Source of the DNA: an uncultured Holophagaceae bacterium
Lineage (GTDB): Bacteria > Acidobacteriota > Holophagae > Holophagales > Holophagaceae
Assembly (NCBI GenBank): GCA_903890595.1
Contig: CAITBU010000281.1
Coordinates: 1-13,268, forward strand
Reading direction: 5' to 3'
DNA: 13,268 nt
Below, piece by piece: positions 1 through 6,458 of this stretch. Under the pieces are notes generated by a model. That model saw only the letters and a program-made list of their open reading frames with translations. It had not been told where the DNA came from and searched no databases. Numbering within the stretch: the stretch's first letter is position 1; each line of letters starts with the position of its first letter. A program made the position numbers and the translations under genes.

Positions 1-458
1 GTGATGGCTGCCGTGATGAGGAAGGAGACCAGCAGTGGCCAGGACACCGACACGCCGCCGCCCACCTGGATGGTGGACGAGGAATAGGAGGTGGTGAGGA
101 TCTTGTAGTCCGAGGTGAAGATCAGCATCACCGTGTTGCTCATGATGAGCCCTAGGCCGATGGTCAGCAGGATCTGGTTCTGGGCCACGGCATCGAGGAT
201 CCGGTTGATGAAGACCTTCTGGAGGAAGCCTCCAAAGGCGAACATCAGCGGGAAGGTGATCAGCACCGAGACGAAGGGGTCGATCCCCATCATGGTGAAG
301 ATGATGTAGGTGAGGTACATCCCAACCATCAGGATGTCGCCGTGGGCGAAGTTGATCACCCGCATCACACCGAAGATCAGCGTGAGACCAATGCCGATGA
401 GGGCATAGACACCGCCGATGAGGATGCCGCTTATGAGGGATTGAAAGAAGACAGCCAT
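1..458 (-). CDS. livH: LivH-type branched-chain amino acid ABC transporter permease (N-terminal part, runs off left edge)
   Basis: Inner-membrane permease of a high-affinity Liv-type (HAAT) ABC importer, which moves a substrate handed over by a periplasmic binding protein at the cost of ATP. About 152 residues are visible, roughly half of a usual ~290-residue LivH; the C-terminus lies beyond the window edge. The start MAVFFQSLISGILIGG opens a first hydrophobic helix and is followed by the family signature GVYALIGIGLTLIFGVMRV and INFAHGDILMVGMY, then further hydrophobic segments. The ATG is preceded by an AGGAG about 12 nt upstream, a loose spacing. It lies 64 nt downstream of the binding-protein gene on the same strand, so the two are almost certainly one operon. 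The remaining LivM, LivG and LivF subunits would be expected beyond the left edge. The true substrate may be an amino acid, an amide, urea or an aromatic acid; the family alone does not decide it. Confidence 0.93.
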   Translation of the reverse strand, partial: MAVFFQSLISGILIGGVYALIGIGLTLIFGVMRVINFAHGDILMVGMYLTYIIFTMMGIDPFVSVLITFPLMFAFGGFLQKVFINRILDAVAQNQILLTIGLGLIMSNTVMLIFTSDYKILTTSYSSSTIQVGGGVSVSWPLLVSFLITAAI

Positions 459-484
459 GGTCGCCTGGGGCTCCTGGAATAAGG

Positions 485-510
485 CAGGGGGCGCCCGTTA
501 GCGCCCCCTG
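485..510 (-). repeat. Intercistronic hairpin between binding protein and permease genes
   Basis: A perfect 10-bp inverted repeat (CAGGGGGCGC and GCGCCCCCTG) with a 6-nt loop lies 12 nt after the binding-protein stop codon. On the transcribed strand it is followed by CCTTATTCC and not by a run of T, so it does not look like a full intrinsic terminator. GC-rich hairpins in this position are known in other binding-protein operons to stabilise the upstream mRNA end or reduce readthrough. That role is inferred here. Confidence 0.6.
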
Positions 511-522
511 GATAGGGTGGAT

Positions 523-1671
523 TCACTTCCACTTGGGGAAGGGATAGACCGCCTTCTTGGATGCGAACTTGGCCGGCAGCACCGTCTCGTAGTTGCCCTT
601 GATGATCTGCTGGACCAGCATCTGGTGGTCGTTCTGGTTGGTGAAGCCGTCGTAGTCGGCAAACTTGACCTCGCCCATGATGCCGTTCCACTTCCCGGCC
701 TTTAGGCCATCGCGGGTCTTGGTGCGGTCCCCGCCAGTGCCCTTGGCCGTCTCGGCCATGACCATCATGGAGGCGTAGGCGCAAGCAGCGTGGTAGGTGG
801 GTTCCTTGCCGAACTTGGCCTTGTAGCGCGTGTAGAACTCTTTGGCACCTGGCCAGCTCACATCCTCCGTCCACTGGGTGCAGGAGATGACGTTCTCTGA
901 GATGGCCGTCTCCTTGGCGAACTCGACCGTGGTGAAGCCCGCACCGGCGCCCAGGAAGGCCTGGGGCTGGAGGCCCACTTCTTTGGACTGCCGCATGAGC
1001 AGGATGGCGTCAGCCACGTAGGAGACCATGAACACCAGGTCGGGGTTCTTGGACTTGATCTGGGCCAGGGTGGAGCGGTAGTCGGCGCTGCCCTTGGGAT
1101 AGGACACGTCGGAGACCACCTGCATCCCCTTCTTGGTCACGTACTCCTTGGCCGTCTTGGAGGTGCTGGTGCCGAAGTCGGTGTTCTCGTAGATGAAGGC
1201 GATGGTCTTGGGCTTGCCCAGACCCACCGCAGCATCAATGAGGCTGGAGGCGTACTTGTCGGCGGGGGCGTTCATGCGGAACACGAACTTCAGACCCTGG
1301 CGCGTGATCTCTTCCTTGGCAGCAGCAGGGATCAGCAGAGGCACGTGGTACTTCTCGGCCAGCTTGGCCACGGCGTTGGAACAGGCCGAGGTGTAAGGGC
1401 CCACCACGCCCACCACGTTGTCGCGAGTCGCCAGCTTCTCCATGGCGCTCATGGAGATCTGGGGCTTGCCCGTGTCGTCCTCCCATACCAGCTGAAGGGT
1501 GCTGTAGCCCTTCTTCTTGAGGTCTTCCTCAGCCAGCTTGATGCCGTTGGTGATGTTCTCACCGATGGGCGCCTCGGGGCCGCTCATGGAGTTGATGACG
1601 CCGATCTTCTGCGCCACCAGACTGGGGCTTAGCACCAGTGCTACGCCCAGGGCCAGGAAATGCTTTCGCAT
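523..1671 (-). CDS. Branched-chain amino acid-type ABC transporter periplasmic substrate-binding protein
   Basis: Periplasmic receptor (382 aa) of the Liv-type importer; it binds the solute and delivers it to the LivH/LivM permease. An N-terminal signal peptide (MRK, then a hydrophobic stretch ending SLVAQ) has likely cleavage near residue 20. The mature protein begins KIGVINSMSGPEAPIGENI, the typical opening of the Peripla_BP_6 / type I periplasmic binding fold. Further family-like segments are VVGVVGPYTSACSNAVA (ligand-site region), VPLLIPAAAKEEIT, IAFIYENTDFGTS and NPDLVFMVSYVADAILLMRQ. Length is normal for LivJ/LivK-like proteins. The start is supported by GGAG 5 nt before the ATG. It is the promoter-proximal member of the importer operon, separated from the upstream porin gene by a strong terminator, so it probably has its own promoter in the ~60 bp upstream. 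Substrate identity cannot be read from sequence; amino acids, amides or aromatic carboxylates are all possible. Confidence 0.93.
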   Translation of the reverse strand: MRKHFLALGVALVLSPSLVAQKIGVINSMSGPEAPIGENITNGIKLAEEDLKKKGYSTLQLVWEDDTGKPQISMSAMEKLATRDNVVGVVGPYTSACSNAVAKLAEKYHVPLLIPAAAKEEITRQGLKFVFRMNAPADKYASSLIDAAVGLGKPKTIAFIYENTDFGTSTSKTAKEYVTKKGMQVVSDVSYPKGSADYRSTLAQIKSKNPDLVFMVSYVADAILLMRQSKEVGLQPQAFLGAGAGFTTVEFAKETAISENVISCTQWTEDVSWPGAKEFYTRYKAKFGKEPTYHAACAYASMMVMAETAKGTGGDRTKTRDGLKAGKWNGIMGEVKFADYDGFTNQNDHQMLVQQIIKGNYETVLPAKFASKKAVYPFPKWK

Positions 1672-1730
1672 GACAGCTCCGTATGAAAGATGATGTTGAG
1701 GTGAACTGGATAATTTTACCCTAGGTCAGG

Positions 1731-1778
1731 CTAAAAAGCGAAGGGACTTCTGGGGGTAACCCAGAAGTCCCTTCGCTT
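1731..1778 (-). terminator. Rho-independent terminator of the porin gene
   Basis: A perfect 19-bp inverted repeat (arms 1736-1754 and 1760-1778) with a 5-nt loop is followed on the minus strand by TTTTTAG, with the T run partly inside the stem. It starts about 30 nt after the porin stop codon. It should end the porin transcript before the binding-protein gene, so porin and importer are probably separate transcripts. Confidence 0.93.
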
Positions 1779-1807
1779 GGTGAAACCGCTTCAGATCAGG
1801 TCGTGAA

Positions 1808-3076
1808 TCAGAAGCCGATCATGAGGGAGGCCACGATGCTGTCGCCGCCCTTTTCGCCGGTCTGCCCTGCGCGGGGGACGTAGAAGTTCTTGCTGCGCAT
1901 GATGTAGTCCAGCTTCAGCTTGCCGGTGGTGTACTTGCCGGGGTTGAAGAGGTAGTTGTAGCCGAGGGTGGTCTCGGTGTACTTGGGGCTGTAGTCCACG
2001 GCCGCACCGTTCACCAGCAGGGGGCTAGGCCCTGCGATCTGGGTGTAGGGGTTGTAGGCGGTGTACCAGTTGCTGCCGGAGTTGTAGTTCAGCATGTCGT
2101 AGCGGGCCAGCAGCCAGTGGGCACCCATCTTGTAGACCACGGTGCCGACATAGCCGGCAAACTTCTGGTCGAGGTGCTCGCGCTTGGGAGCGGTGGCAGC
2201 AGCGAAGACGGTGGGGAAGCGGCGACCCAGCAGGCCCGTCGCATACTCGAAGTCGGCGTAGAGGTTGCCAGCGTTGTAGGCGTAGTAGAAGCCCTGGAGG
2301 GTGGTCTTGTCCTTGTTGTCCTTGATCTGGGTGGCACTGGGGGCACCGACGGTCCAGGTGGCGGGGACGGTGGCATTGGTCAGCGTGCTGTCCTTGAGGT
2401 TGGTCACACCCTCGCGGTAGTAGGCGCCGAACTTGTGGGCGGTGCCGACGGCGCCGTCATAGCGGAAGGTCCAATCCTTCTGGGCGTTGGCATCGTTGTT
2501 CTTGCCGCCGCTGCCATCGTCCGTGGTGCCGTTGGATACGGCCAGGTTGAACTTGCCCTGGTATTTGCCGCTGCTGAAAGCGTACTGGGCCCACACACCG
2601 CGGTCACGCTTGTCGCCGAAGGCGCGGTTCATCTGGTTGCGATCCCAGAACAGGATGTCGCGGGCGCTGACGATGGTGGCCTCGTAGGTGGTCGGCATCT
2701 TGAACTGGCCGGCCTTGAGGGTCAGGCCCTTGGCCACAGTCCAGGTGATGACGGCATCATGCAGGACGTTGTTACCCACGCTGGTGGTGGCATTGTTGGG
2801 GTCGAACATGATGTTCCAGCTGACGTCGTCGGAGACCTTGCCGCTGAGGTAGACCTCAGAGCGCTTGATGGCGAAGGTGTTCTCCGCAAACAGGGCGTTG
2901 ACGCCGTAGTAGTTGGAGGACCCACCAGGCGTGGCAGAGGTGCTCAGGCGCAGGTTGTTGTCCATCATCTGGCTGTACCAGAACTCGATCAGGGCGCCGT
3001 CGAACTTGACGGCCTGGGCCTGCGCAAAGCCGGCGGCAAGCAGGGTCGCAATACCGGCGAGGCGGGAGATCTTCAT
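1808..3076 (-). CDS. Outer-membrane porin, phosphate-selective porin O/P-like
   Basis: A 422-aa outer-membrane beta-barrel, probably a passive or weakly selective channel. The signal peptide MKISRLAGIATLLAAGFAQAQA ends in an AQA cleavage motif. The mature part is rich in alternating aromatic/polar strands and ends in SLMIGF, a C-terminal phenylalanine typical of proteins inserted by the BAM machinery. The segment LKAGQFKMPTTYEA ... RDILFWDRNQMNRAF ... RDRGVWAQY resembles the conserved region of the OprO/OprP porin family (PF07396). Many distant members of that family are not phosphate-specific. The start is supported by AAGGAG 7 nt upstream of the ATG. A strong terminator follows. The next gene downstream on the same strand is a periplasmic binding protein, suggesting functional pairing in uptake. 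A long upstream region (about 340 bp) suggests regulated expression. Confidence 0.88.
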   Translation of the reverse strand: MKISRLAGIATLLAAGFAQAQAVKFDGALIEFWYSQMMDNNLRLSTSATPGGSSNYYGVNALFAENTFAIKRSEVYLSGKVSDDVSWNIMFDPNNATTSVGNNVLHDAVITWTVAKGLTLKAGQFKMPTTYEATIVSARDILFWDRNQMNRAFGDKRDRGVWAQYAFSSGKYQGKFNLAVSNGTTDDGSGGKNNDANAQKDWTFRYDGAVGTAHKFGAYYREGVTNLKDSTLTNATVPATWTVGAPSATQIKDNKDKTTLQGFYYAYNAGNLYADFEYATGLLGRRFPTVFAAATAPKREHLDQKFAGYVGTVVYKMGAHWLLARYDMLNYNSGSNWYTAYNPYTQIAGPSPLLVNGAAVDYSPKYTETTLGYNYLFNPGKYTTGKLKLDYIMRSKNFYVPRAGQTGEKGGDSIVASLMIGF

Positions 3077-3253
3077 GTGCTTTCTCCTTAAAGGGAGGGT
3101 TGGGAGGGCGGTGTGAAGGATCCAGGTGAATGCCTACAGACGTAGGAAGCCAGTGGATCAAGAAAGGGATCGGACCGTTCTAACCTAATCTCAGCCCGAG
3201 GATGCGTCCATCAAAATCCTAGGAAAGTTCCCGGGGATGTGATGGATTGCACA

Positions 3254-3263
3254 TTCACGTGAA
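3254..3263. repeat. 10-bp perfect palindrome TTCACGTGAA upstream of the porin
   Basis: Exact dyad about 180 bp upstream of the porin start. It has the size and form of a dimeric regulator half-site pair, but no known operator is recognised and a 10-bp palindrome can occur by chance. Function is speculative. Confidence 0.3.
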
Positions 3264-3381
3264 AACACCAATGTCATCTGCAGTTCTCAGGAATGTTACA
3301 TCTCGGTGCAGGGGCTCTGAAAACCCATTTAACCCCCCTCAATGGCCCCCTGGAGGGATTGTTAAAAATCGCAAAGTACAG

Positions 3382-3411
3382 AAAAAAAATCCGACCAACT
3401 GTCCGGTTTTT
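3382..3411 (-). terminator. Intrinsic terminator after the small membrane protein gene
   Basis: On the minus strand a short stem (CC-G-GAC paired with GTC-GG, one bulged G, loop AGTTG) is followed by A and eight T. It lies about 10 nt after the stop codon of the preceding gene. A run of five T also flanks the stem on the plus strand, but no plus-strand gene ends here. Confidence 0.7.
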
Positions 3412-3419
3412 ACCTGCCC

Positions 3420-3914
3420 TCAGGGCTGAAACCGGGGGGGCAGAAGGATGGGGTTCACGGAAGTCCGGCGCCGGAGGCCCCGGCGCTGAAGGTCGAACTT
3501 GAAGAGCCAGGTGGTCTCCTTCTCCTTGATGGCAGAGGTTCCCAGCACCCGGATGTAGAGGTAGCGCCCGGCCCGGTCCACCCGGAGGTCCTCGGTGCGC
3601 TCATGGGCGGCCAGGGTGATGCCCGTCACCTGGGTGGGCGGCGCATCGGAGTACTGAATCCCGATGGCCTGGCTCCGGTTGGCGGCGGTGATGCGCACAA
3701 AGGCACCCCCTGCGAGCGGCACCCGGTCGTCCCACTGGAGCAGGGGCCCCTGCCCGTCTGCCGTGACATGCAGCTGAATGGGGGCGGCCTCCATGTAGGC
3801 CTGAGCCAGGAGGTGGTCCGAGATCTTCTGCCAGCCCAGGTAGACGCCTGTCCCCATGAAGAGGATGACGAACATGGCGAAGCTGGTGAGGTAGGTGGTG
3901 GGCTTGAAGCTCAT
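3420..3914 (-). CDS. Unrecognised membrane-anchored protein with extracytoplasmic beta-rich domain
   Basis: I do not recognise a family. The 164-aa product starts MSFKPTTYLTSFAMF and has one hydrophobic segment at about residues 8-28 (TSFAMFVILFMGTGVYLGW). This is most likely an uncleaved signal anchor with the remainder in the periplasm. Residues ~40-150 alternate hydrophobic and polar positions (IQLHVTADG, FVRITAANRSQAIGIQY, GRYLYIRVLGTS), suggesting a small beta-sandwich. The last ~20 residues are basic and proline-rich (RRGLRRR). GGAG 6 nt before the ATG supports the start, and a terminator directly after the stop supports a real gene. It is 102 nt downstream of the serine-hydrolase gene on the same strand, so co-transcription is possible. 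An overlapping longer frame upstream in another phase looks like a GC-rich shadow. Confidence 0.78.
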   Translation of the reverse strand: MSFKPTTYLTSFAMFVILFMGTGVYLGWQKISDHLLAQAYMEAAPIQLHVTADGQGPLLQWDDRVPLAGGAFVRITAANRSQAIGIQYSDAPPTQVTGITLAAHERTEDLRVDRAGRYLYIRVLGTSAIKEKETTWLFKFDLQRRGLRRRTSVNPILLPPRFQP

Positions 3915-3929
3915 GCGGGTCTCCGGACC

Positions 3930-3947
3930 GGGGCGGCGGGCCGCCCC
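3930..3947. repeat. GC-rich hairpin between the serine hydrolase and the small membrane protein
   Basis: GGGGCGG-CGGG-CCGCCCC, a 7-bp perfect stem with a 4-nt loop, 15 nt upstream of the downstream gene's ATG on the minus strand. There is no T run after it, so it is unlikely to be an efficient intrinsic terminator. Because it is so close to the ribosome site it could affect readthrough or translation. Confidence 0.35.
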
Positions 3948-4016
3948 AGCCTACACTGGCCCCGGGAAAGGCCGCCACGAAAGGGGTTGGCCAGGCAGCG
4001 CAAAGCCCAGCGTGAA

Positions 4017-5225
4017 TCAGTAGGCGAGGGCCGTCCGAGCATCCTTGGCAGCTTTGACCATCATGCTGAACTGGTCAGTGGCCAGATTGGCGTCGTCCCA
4101 GATGTTGAAGTAGACCACCATGACGACGTCCACGGAGGGGTCGTAGACCATCAGGGAAAGATAGCCTCGGTGGGCCCCCGTGTGTCCGTAGCCCAGGCTA
4201 CCGGCATTCATCAGACCCAGACCGTAGCTCTGGCTGCTCTGAGCCGTGGTGGCCATCATCGCCGCCACAGAGGCGGCGTTGGGACCTGCCTCGGCGCGGA
4301 CCAAGCGCTTCACCCAGCGAGCCAGATCCACAGGGGTGGCGATGATGTTGCCCTCGGCAATGTTGCAGGACATGTTGTCGTTGGTCACGTCCTTGAGCAC
4401 CCCATTGGCATAGAGGTAGCCCGGCGTGAAGGGTGCGGGGATGGCCCGATCACTGGGGAGCATGGGAACCGAGGTTGCGCTGAGACCGTTCGGAGTGATC
4501 AGGTTCTGGATGATGAACTGGTCGTAGGAGAGGCCTGAGACCCGCTCGATGATGGTGGCAAGGAAGGAATAGCCCGTGTTGGAGTAATGGAAACCCTCGC
4601 CCGGCCGGAAGTAGGAGAGGTTGCAGGTGGCATTCACACCAATCAGCTCAGCAGGCGAGAAGGCGTGGTTGGGATCCAGCGCAAAAACGTAGGTAGGGTA
4701 GTTCTGGCCTGCGTAGGGAACGGCGCAGTTTGCCGGGACCAGCTCATTGGTCACATCGAAAACCCCTGCGGTGTGTGACATCAGCTGGCGGATGGTGATG
4801 GCGGCCTTGTTGGGAACAGCGAACTGAGCCGTGTCGGGTACATAGGAAATCGACTTGCCTGGGATCATCGTGACAATGGCGTCATCGAGGCGCAGATTCC
4901 CTTGCTGGGCGAGGAGCAGGAGCGCTGCGGAAGTGAAGGTCTTGGTGTTGCTGGCGGCCCGAAAACGGGAAGTCTCGGTGACCGTCGTCGGCATGCCTGC
5001 CGAAGCAAAGAAATGTCCCCTCGGGGTCTCAAGATAGATGGCCAAGCCCCCGCTGGGGAGGCTGTGCCCTTGCTGGTAGGTGCGCCAGTTCTCCGTGACG
5101 GAGGCCTGAAACCGCTCAGCGTAATTGGTCCTGGTGCCTGGGCCGCAAGAGAGCAAGGCGAGACCCAGCAACAGGCCAGCTAGGGTTCGGGGCCACAGGG
5201 AGTACGGCATTATTGACATAAGCAT
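4017..5225 (-). CDS. Beta-lactamase-family serine hydrolase (class C/DD-peptidase-like), probable lipoprotein
   Basis: A 402-aa member of the serine beta-lactamase-like family (PF00144), which includes DD-peptidases, class C beta-lactamases and esterases. Visible active-site motifs are S92-N-T-K95 (nucleophile and base), Y214-S-N216, and H348-T-G350 in the place of the KTG box. LMSHTAG at 148-154 is also typical of the family. HTG instead of KTG is more common in the esterase/peptidase-like members than in true beta-lactamases, so antibiotic hydrolysis should not be assumed. The N-terminus has a signal sequence with a lipobox LLSC (Cys27), suggesting a lipid-anchored periplasmic protein. Start choice is uncertain. 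GGAAGGGG abuts the first ATG, while the ATG two codons later (5219) has an AAGG at 8 nt and may be the real start. The natural substrate is unknown. Confidence 0.9.
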   Translation of the reverse strand: MLMSIMPYSLWPRTLAGLLLGLALLSCGPGTRTNYAERFQASVTENWRTYQQGHSLPSGGLAIYLETPRGHFFASAGMPTTVTETSRFRAASNTKTFTSAALLLLAQQGNLRLDDAIVTMIPGKSISYVPDTAQFAVPNKAAITIRQLMSHTAGVFDVTNELVPANCAVPYAGQNYPTYVFALDPNHAFSPAELIGVNATCNLSYFRPGEGFHYSNTGYSFLATIIERVSGLSYDQFIIQNLITPNGLSATSVPMLPSDRAIPAPFTPGYLYANGVLKDVTNDNMSCNIAEGNIIATPVDLARWVKRLVRAEAGPNAASVAAMMATTAQSSQSYGLGLMNAGSLGYGHTGAHRGYLSLMVYDPSVDVVMVVYFNIWDDANLATDQFSMMVKAAKDARTALAY

Positions 5226-5233
5226 CCCCTTCC
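5226..5233 (-). promoter_or_regulatory. Ribosome-binding site that bears on the serine hydrolase start
   Basis: GGAAGGGG on the minus strand sits immediately before ATG-CTT-ATG. For the first ATG only GGA has workable spacing (5 nt). For the second ATG, AAGG is 8 nt away, which is closer to ideal. The choice changes only two residues of the signal peptide. Confidence 0.5.
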
Positions 5234-5458
5234 AAGGTATTTATCAGCCTCTCTTGGGGTGGCGTCCATGACTTTCTATACAAACATCGAATTCATAGAC
5301 CCCAGCCAAGCCCGACCAGGAAGCGAAACTGCGTCTTAGCCCCTTTCGCGAAAACCCCCTTCAGCGACTGCTGAGGTGACCCCCAGGGAACGCTGGAGGG
5401 CCCGCCCTTAAACCACGGGATCACAGATTCCACCTGCTCAGCTCTGGCCTGGGGTGCG
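5226..5458. other. Intergenic region between HD-domain gene and serine hydrolase
   Basis: About 230 bp between two minus-strand genes. It must contain the serine-hydrolase promoter unless transcription reads through. I see no confident -35/-10 pair and no T-tailed terminator. Small dyads are present: TTTCGCGAAA (5344-5353) and TCAGC-4-GCTGA (5361-5374). Their roles are unknown. Confidence 0.4.
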
Positions 5459-5469
5459 CTAGGAGCGCA
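5455..5469. repeat. Inverted repeat over the HD gene stop codon
   Basis: TGCGCT-AGG-AGCGCA, a perfect 6-bp stem with a 3-nt loop; the TAG stop of the HD gene overlaps it. No T run follows on the minus strand, so it is at best a weak transcription end signal. Confidence 0.3.
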
Positions 5470-6001
5470 GCCACTCCCTGCCAGCGGCTGTGCTCAGGTA
5501 CTCAACCTCTGGCTCAATCCCCACCCTGCCTAGGTCGAGACGGTCGGCGTCCCAGCAGCAGCCGATGGTCGGGTCCGTGGTGGTCTCTCCGTCCGTGTGG
5601 TGGGTGCAGGCGTAGCGGAGCAGCTCGAACTGGGCATCGTTCAGGTGGAGCAGGTGGGTGCCCCGCATGCTGCCAGCCAGCTCTGCCCCACGGAGACCGT
5701 GGTCTGGGTCCGTGTCCTCGTTCTCCCGGCGGGAGTCATGGAACAGGGCGAAGAGATACACAACCTCCGGGTCGCCCCCAGGGGTGGCCTTGGCGAGCTC
5801 CAGCCCAACCCTGGACACCCTGATCCAGTGGCGAGGACCGTGCAACCCTTCCTTGGGCAGCTCGTAGCCCTCGAGGATCGTCCGAAGCAGGTCATCCATA
5901 ATTGCCAGGGTAGCCCGCTGAATCTCCTGGAGGCTCCAAATCGATACTTCCCCTGCCTCCTTGGTGAGGACCTGGACGCCACACGGCACAACCGGTAACA
6001 A
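5459..6001 (-). CDS. HD-domain metal-dependent phosphohydrolase-like protein
   Basis: A small HD-superfamily protein (180 aa from a TTG start). The metal-binding pattern is visible: H58 in GLHGPRHWIRV, H88-D89 in ALFHDSRREN, H101 in DPDHG, H134/H135 in YACTHHTDG, and D153 in CCWDADRLDLGRVG. This order (H...HD...H...D) is that of HD hydrolases acting on phosphate esters or nucleotides. The substrate is unknown; the single compact domain has no partner domain. The start is uncertain. The TTG at 6001 has only a weak GGGGA upstream. An AAGGAGG lies inside the frame near residues 14-16 with no good start codon after it. The first in-frame ATG (residue 35, at 5899) would give a 146-aa protein that still contains the whole HD motif. 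A 6-bp inverted repeat (5455-5469) spans the stop codon. Confidence 0.82.
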   Translation of the reverse strand: MLPVVPCGVQVLTKEAGEVSIWSLQEIQRATLAIMDDLLRTILEGYELPKEGLHGPRHWIRVSRVGLELAKATPGGDPEVVYLFALFHDSRRENEDTDPDHGLRGAELAGSMRGTHLLHLNDAQFELLRYACTHHTDGETTTDPTIGCCWDADRLDLGRVGIEPEVEYLSTAAGREWLRS

Positions 6002-6182
6002 AGGAGCAAATCCCCATTACAGACGCACCACGGGGTCGCTGATTGCATCAAGCGCCAGGAAGGTTCTCTGAGCGCCACAAGCAGAGCCGAATCCAGCAGA
6101 CAGTTCCAGTTCGCCCAGGGCGTGATGATAGTGTGATGAAGAAGAAAAACGGGGTGGGTTTCAACCTCGAAATTGTGCCGAT
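6002..6182. other. Intergenic spacer between HD gene and tRNA terminator
   Basis: About 180 bp with no recognisable gene, RNA or repeat. If the HD gene starts at the TTG, its promoter should be here; I cannot pick convincing boxes. No copy of the tRNA 3' end is seen that would suggest an integration site. Confidence 0.4.
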
Positions 6183-6212
6183 AAAAAACAACCGCCACTC
6201 AATGGTGGCGGT
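6183..6212 (-). terminator. Intrinsic terminator of the tRNA-Arg gene
   Basis: On the minus strand, ACCGCCAC and GTGGCGGT form a perfect 8-bp stem with a 6-nt loop, followed by TGTTTTTT. It lies 10 nt after the encoded CCA end of the tRNA, so the tRNA is likely transcribed alone. Confidence 0.92.
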
Positions 6213-6222
6213 GCTTTATGTT

Positions 6223-6299
6223 TGGTGGTCCCGGAGCGACTCGAACGCCCGACCCTCAGATTCGTAGTCTGATGCTCTATCCAGCTGAGCTACGGGACC
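6223..6299 (-). tRNA. tRNA-Arg (anticodon ACG)
   Basis: Complete cloverleaf of 77 nt including an encoded CCA end. The acceptor stem GGTCCCG pairs with CGGGACC. The D arm is GCTC-AGCTGGATA-GAGC. The anticodon stem is TCAGA/TCTGA with loop CTACGAA, giving anticodon ACG (read as ICG after A34 deamination; decodes CGU/CGC/CGA). The T arm is GGGCG-TTCGAGT-CGCTC with one G-T pair. A promoter just upstream and a terminator just downstream frame it as a single-gene unit. Confidence 0.97.
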
Positions 6300-6312
6300 G
6301 CGTGAAGGTCTG

Positions 6313-6340
6313 ATTCTACCGGATTCCTTGGGACTGTCCA
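6313..6340 (-). promoter_or_regulatory. Sigma70-type promoter of tRNA-Arg
   Basis: On the minus strand TGGACA (6335-6340; 5 of 6 to TTGACA) is separated by 16 nt from TAGAAT (6313-6318; 5 of 6 to TATAAT). The -10 box ends 13 nt before the mature tRNA 5' end, leaving a short leader for RNase P removal. Confidence 0.8.
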
Positions 6341-6384
6341 ACCCAAAGGGCGGAGGGTAGCCCTGGGAGGCCGCACGGCCGAGT

Positions 6385-6423
6385 CTGGATATTCCAGGCG
6401 AACCGGGCGGGCCAGAGTATATT
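6385..6423 (+). promoter_or_regulatory. Possible promoter/operator of the signalling operon
   Basis: A TATATT box (6418-6423) lies 35 bp before the CheB-CheR start, but there is no good -35 box at 17 nt. Just upstream is a dyad CTGGA-TAT-TCCAG (6385-6397), positioned where an operator or activator site could be. No sigma54 or sigma28 consensus is visible. Weak evidence only. Confidence 0.3.
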
Positions 6424-6458
6424 GGGTCGAATTAATCAATTGCCCTCGAAGGAACCCC

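Larger units (their letters stand above)
3077..3419 (-). promoter_or_regulatory. Long untranslated/promoter region upstream of the porin
   Basis: About 343 bp without a convincing gene, more AT-rich than its surroundings. It holds the porin ribosome site (AAGGAG at about 3084-3089) and must hold the porin promoter. I cannot assign -35/-10 boxes with confidence; TTGATC near 3160 with a TAGG-type box about 17 nt downstream is only a weak candidate. Two small palindromes are present: TTCACGTGAA (3254-3263) and CCTAC-4-GTAGG (3133-3146). The far end carries the terminator of the preceding gene (3382-3411). Short open frames here have no coding features. Confidence 0.5.

Noticed and set aside
1672..1730. 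Promoter of the binding-protein gene (TAAAAT near 1715)
   Set aside because: A TAAAAT box is visible on the minus strand, but no acceptable -35 box lies at 16-18 nt, so I did not list it as a feature.
2117..3091. 324-codon plus-strand open frame antisense to the porin
   Set aside because: Gly/Val-rich shadow; the porin on the other strand has signal peptide, terminal Phe and terminator.
5641..6198. 185-codon minus-strand frame overlapping the HD gene in another phase
   Set aside because: Product is Ser/Arg/Trp-rich without motifs; the HD frame carries the ordered metal ligands.
6223..6299. tRNA-Arg as an integration (att) site for a mobile element
   Set aside because: No integrase, no repeat of the tRNA 3' end elsewhere in the window, and the flanking genes look chromosomal.
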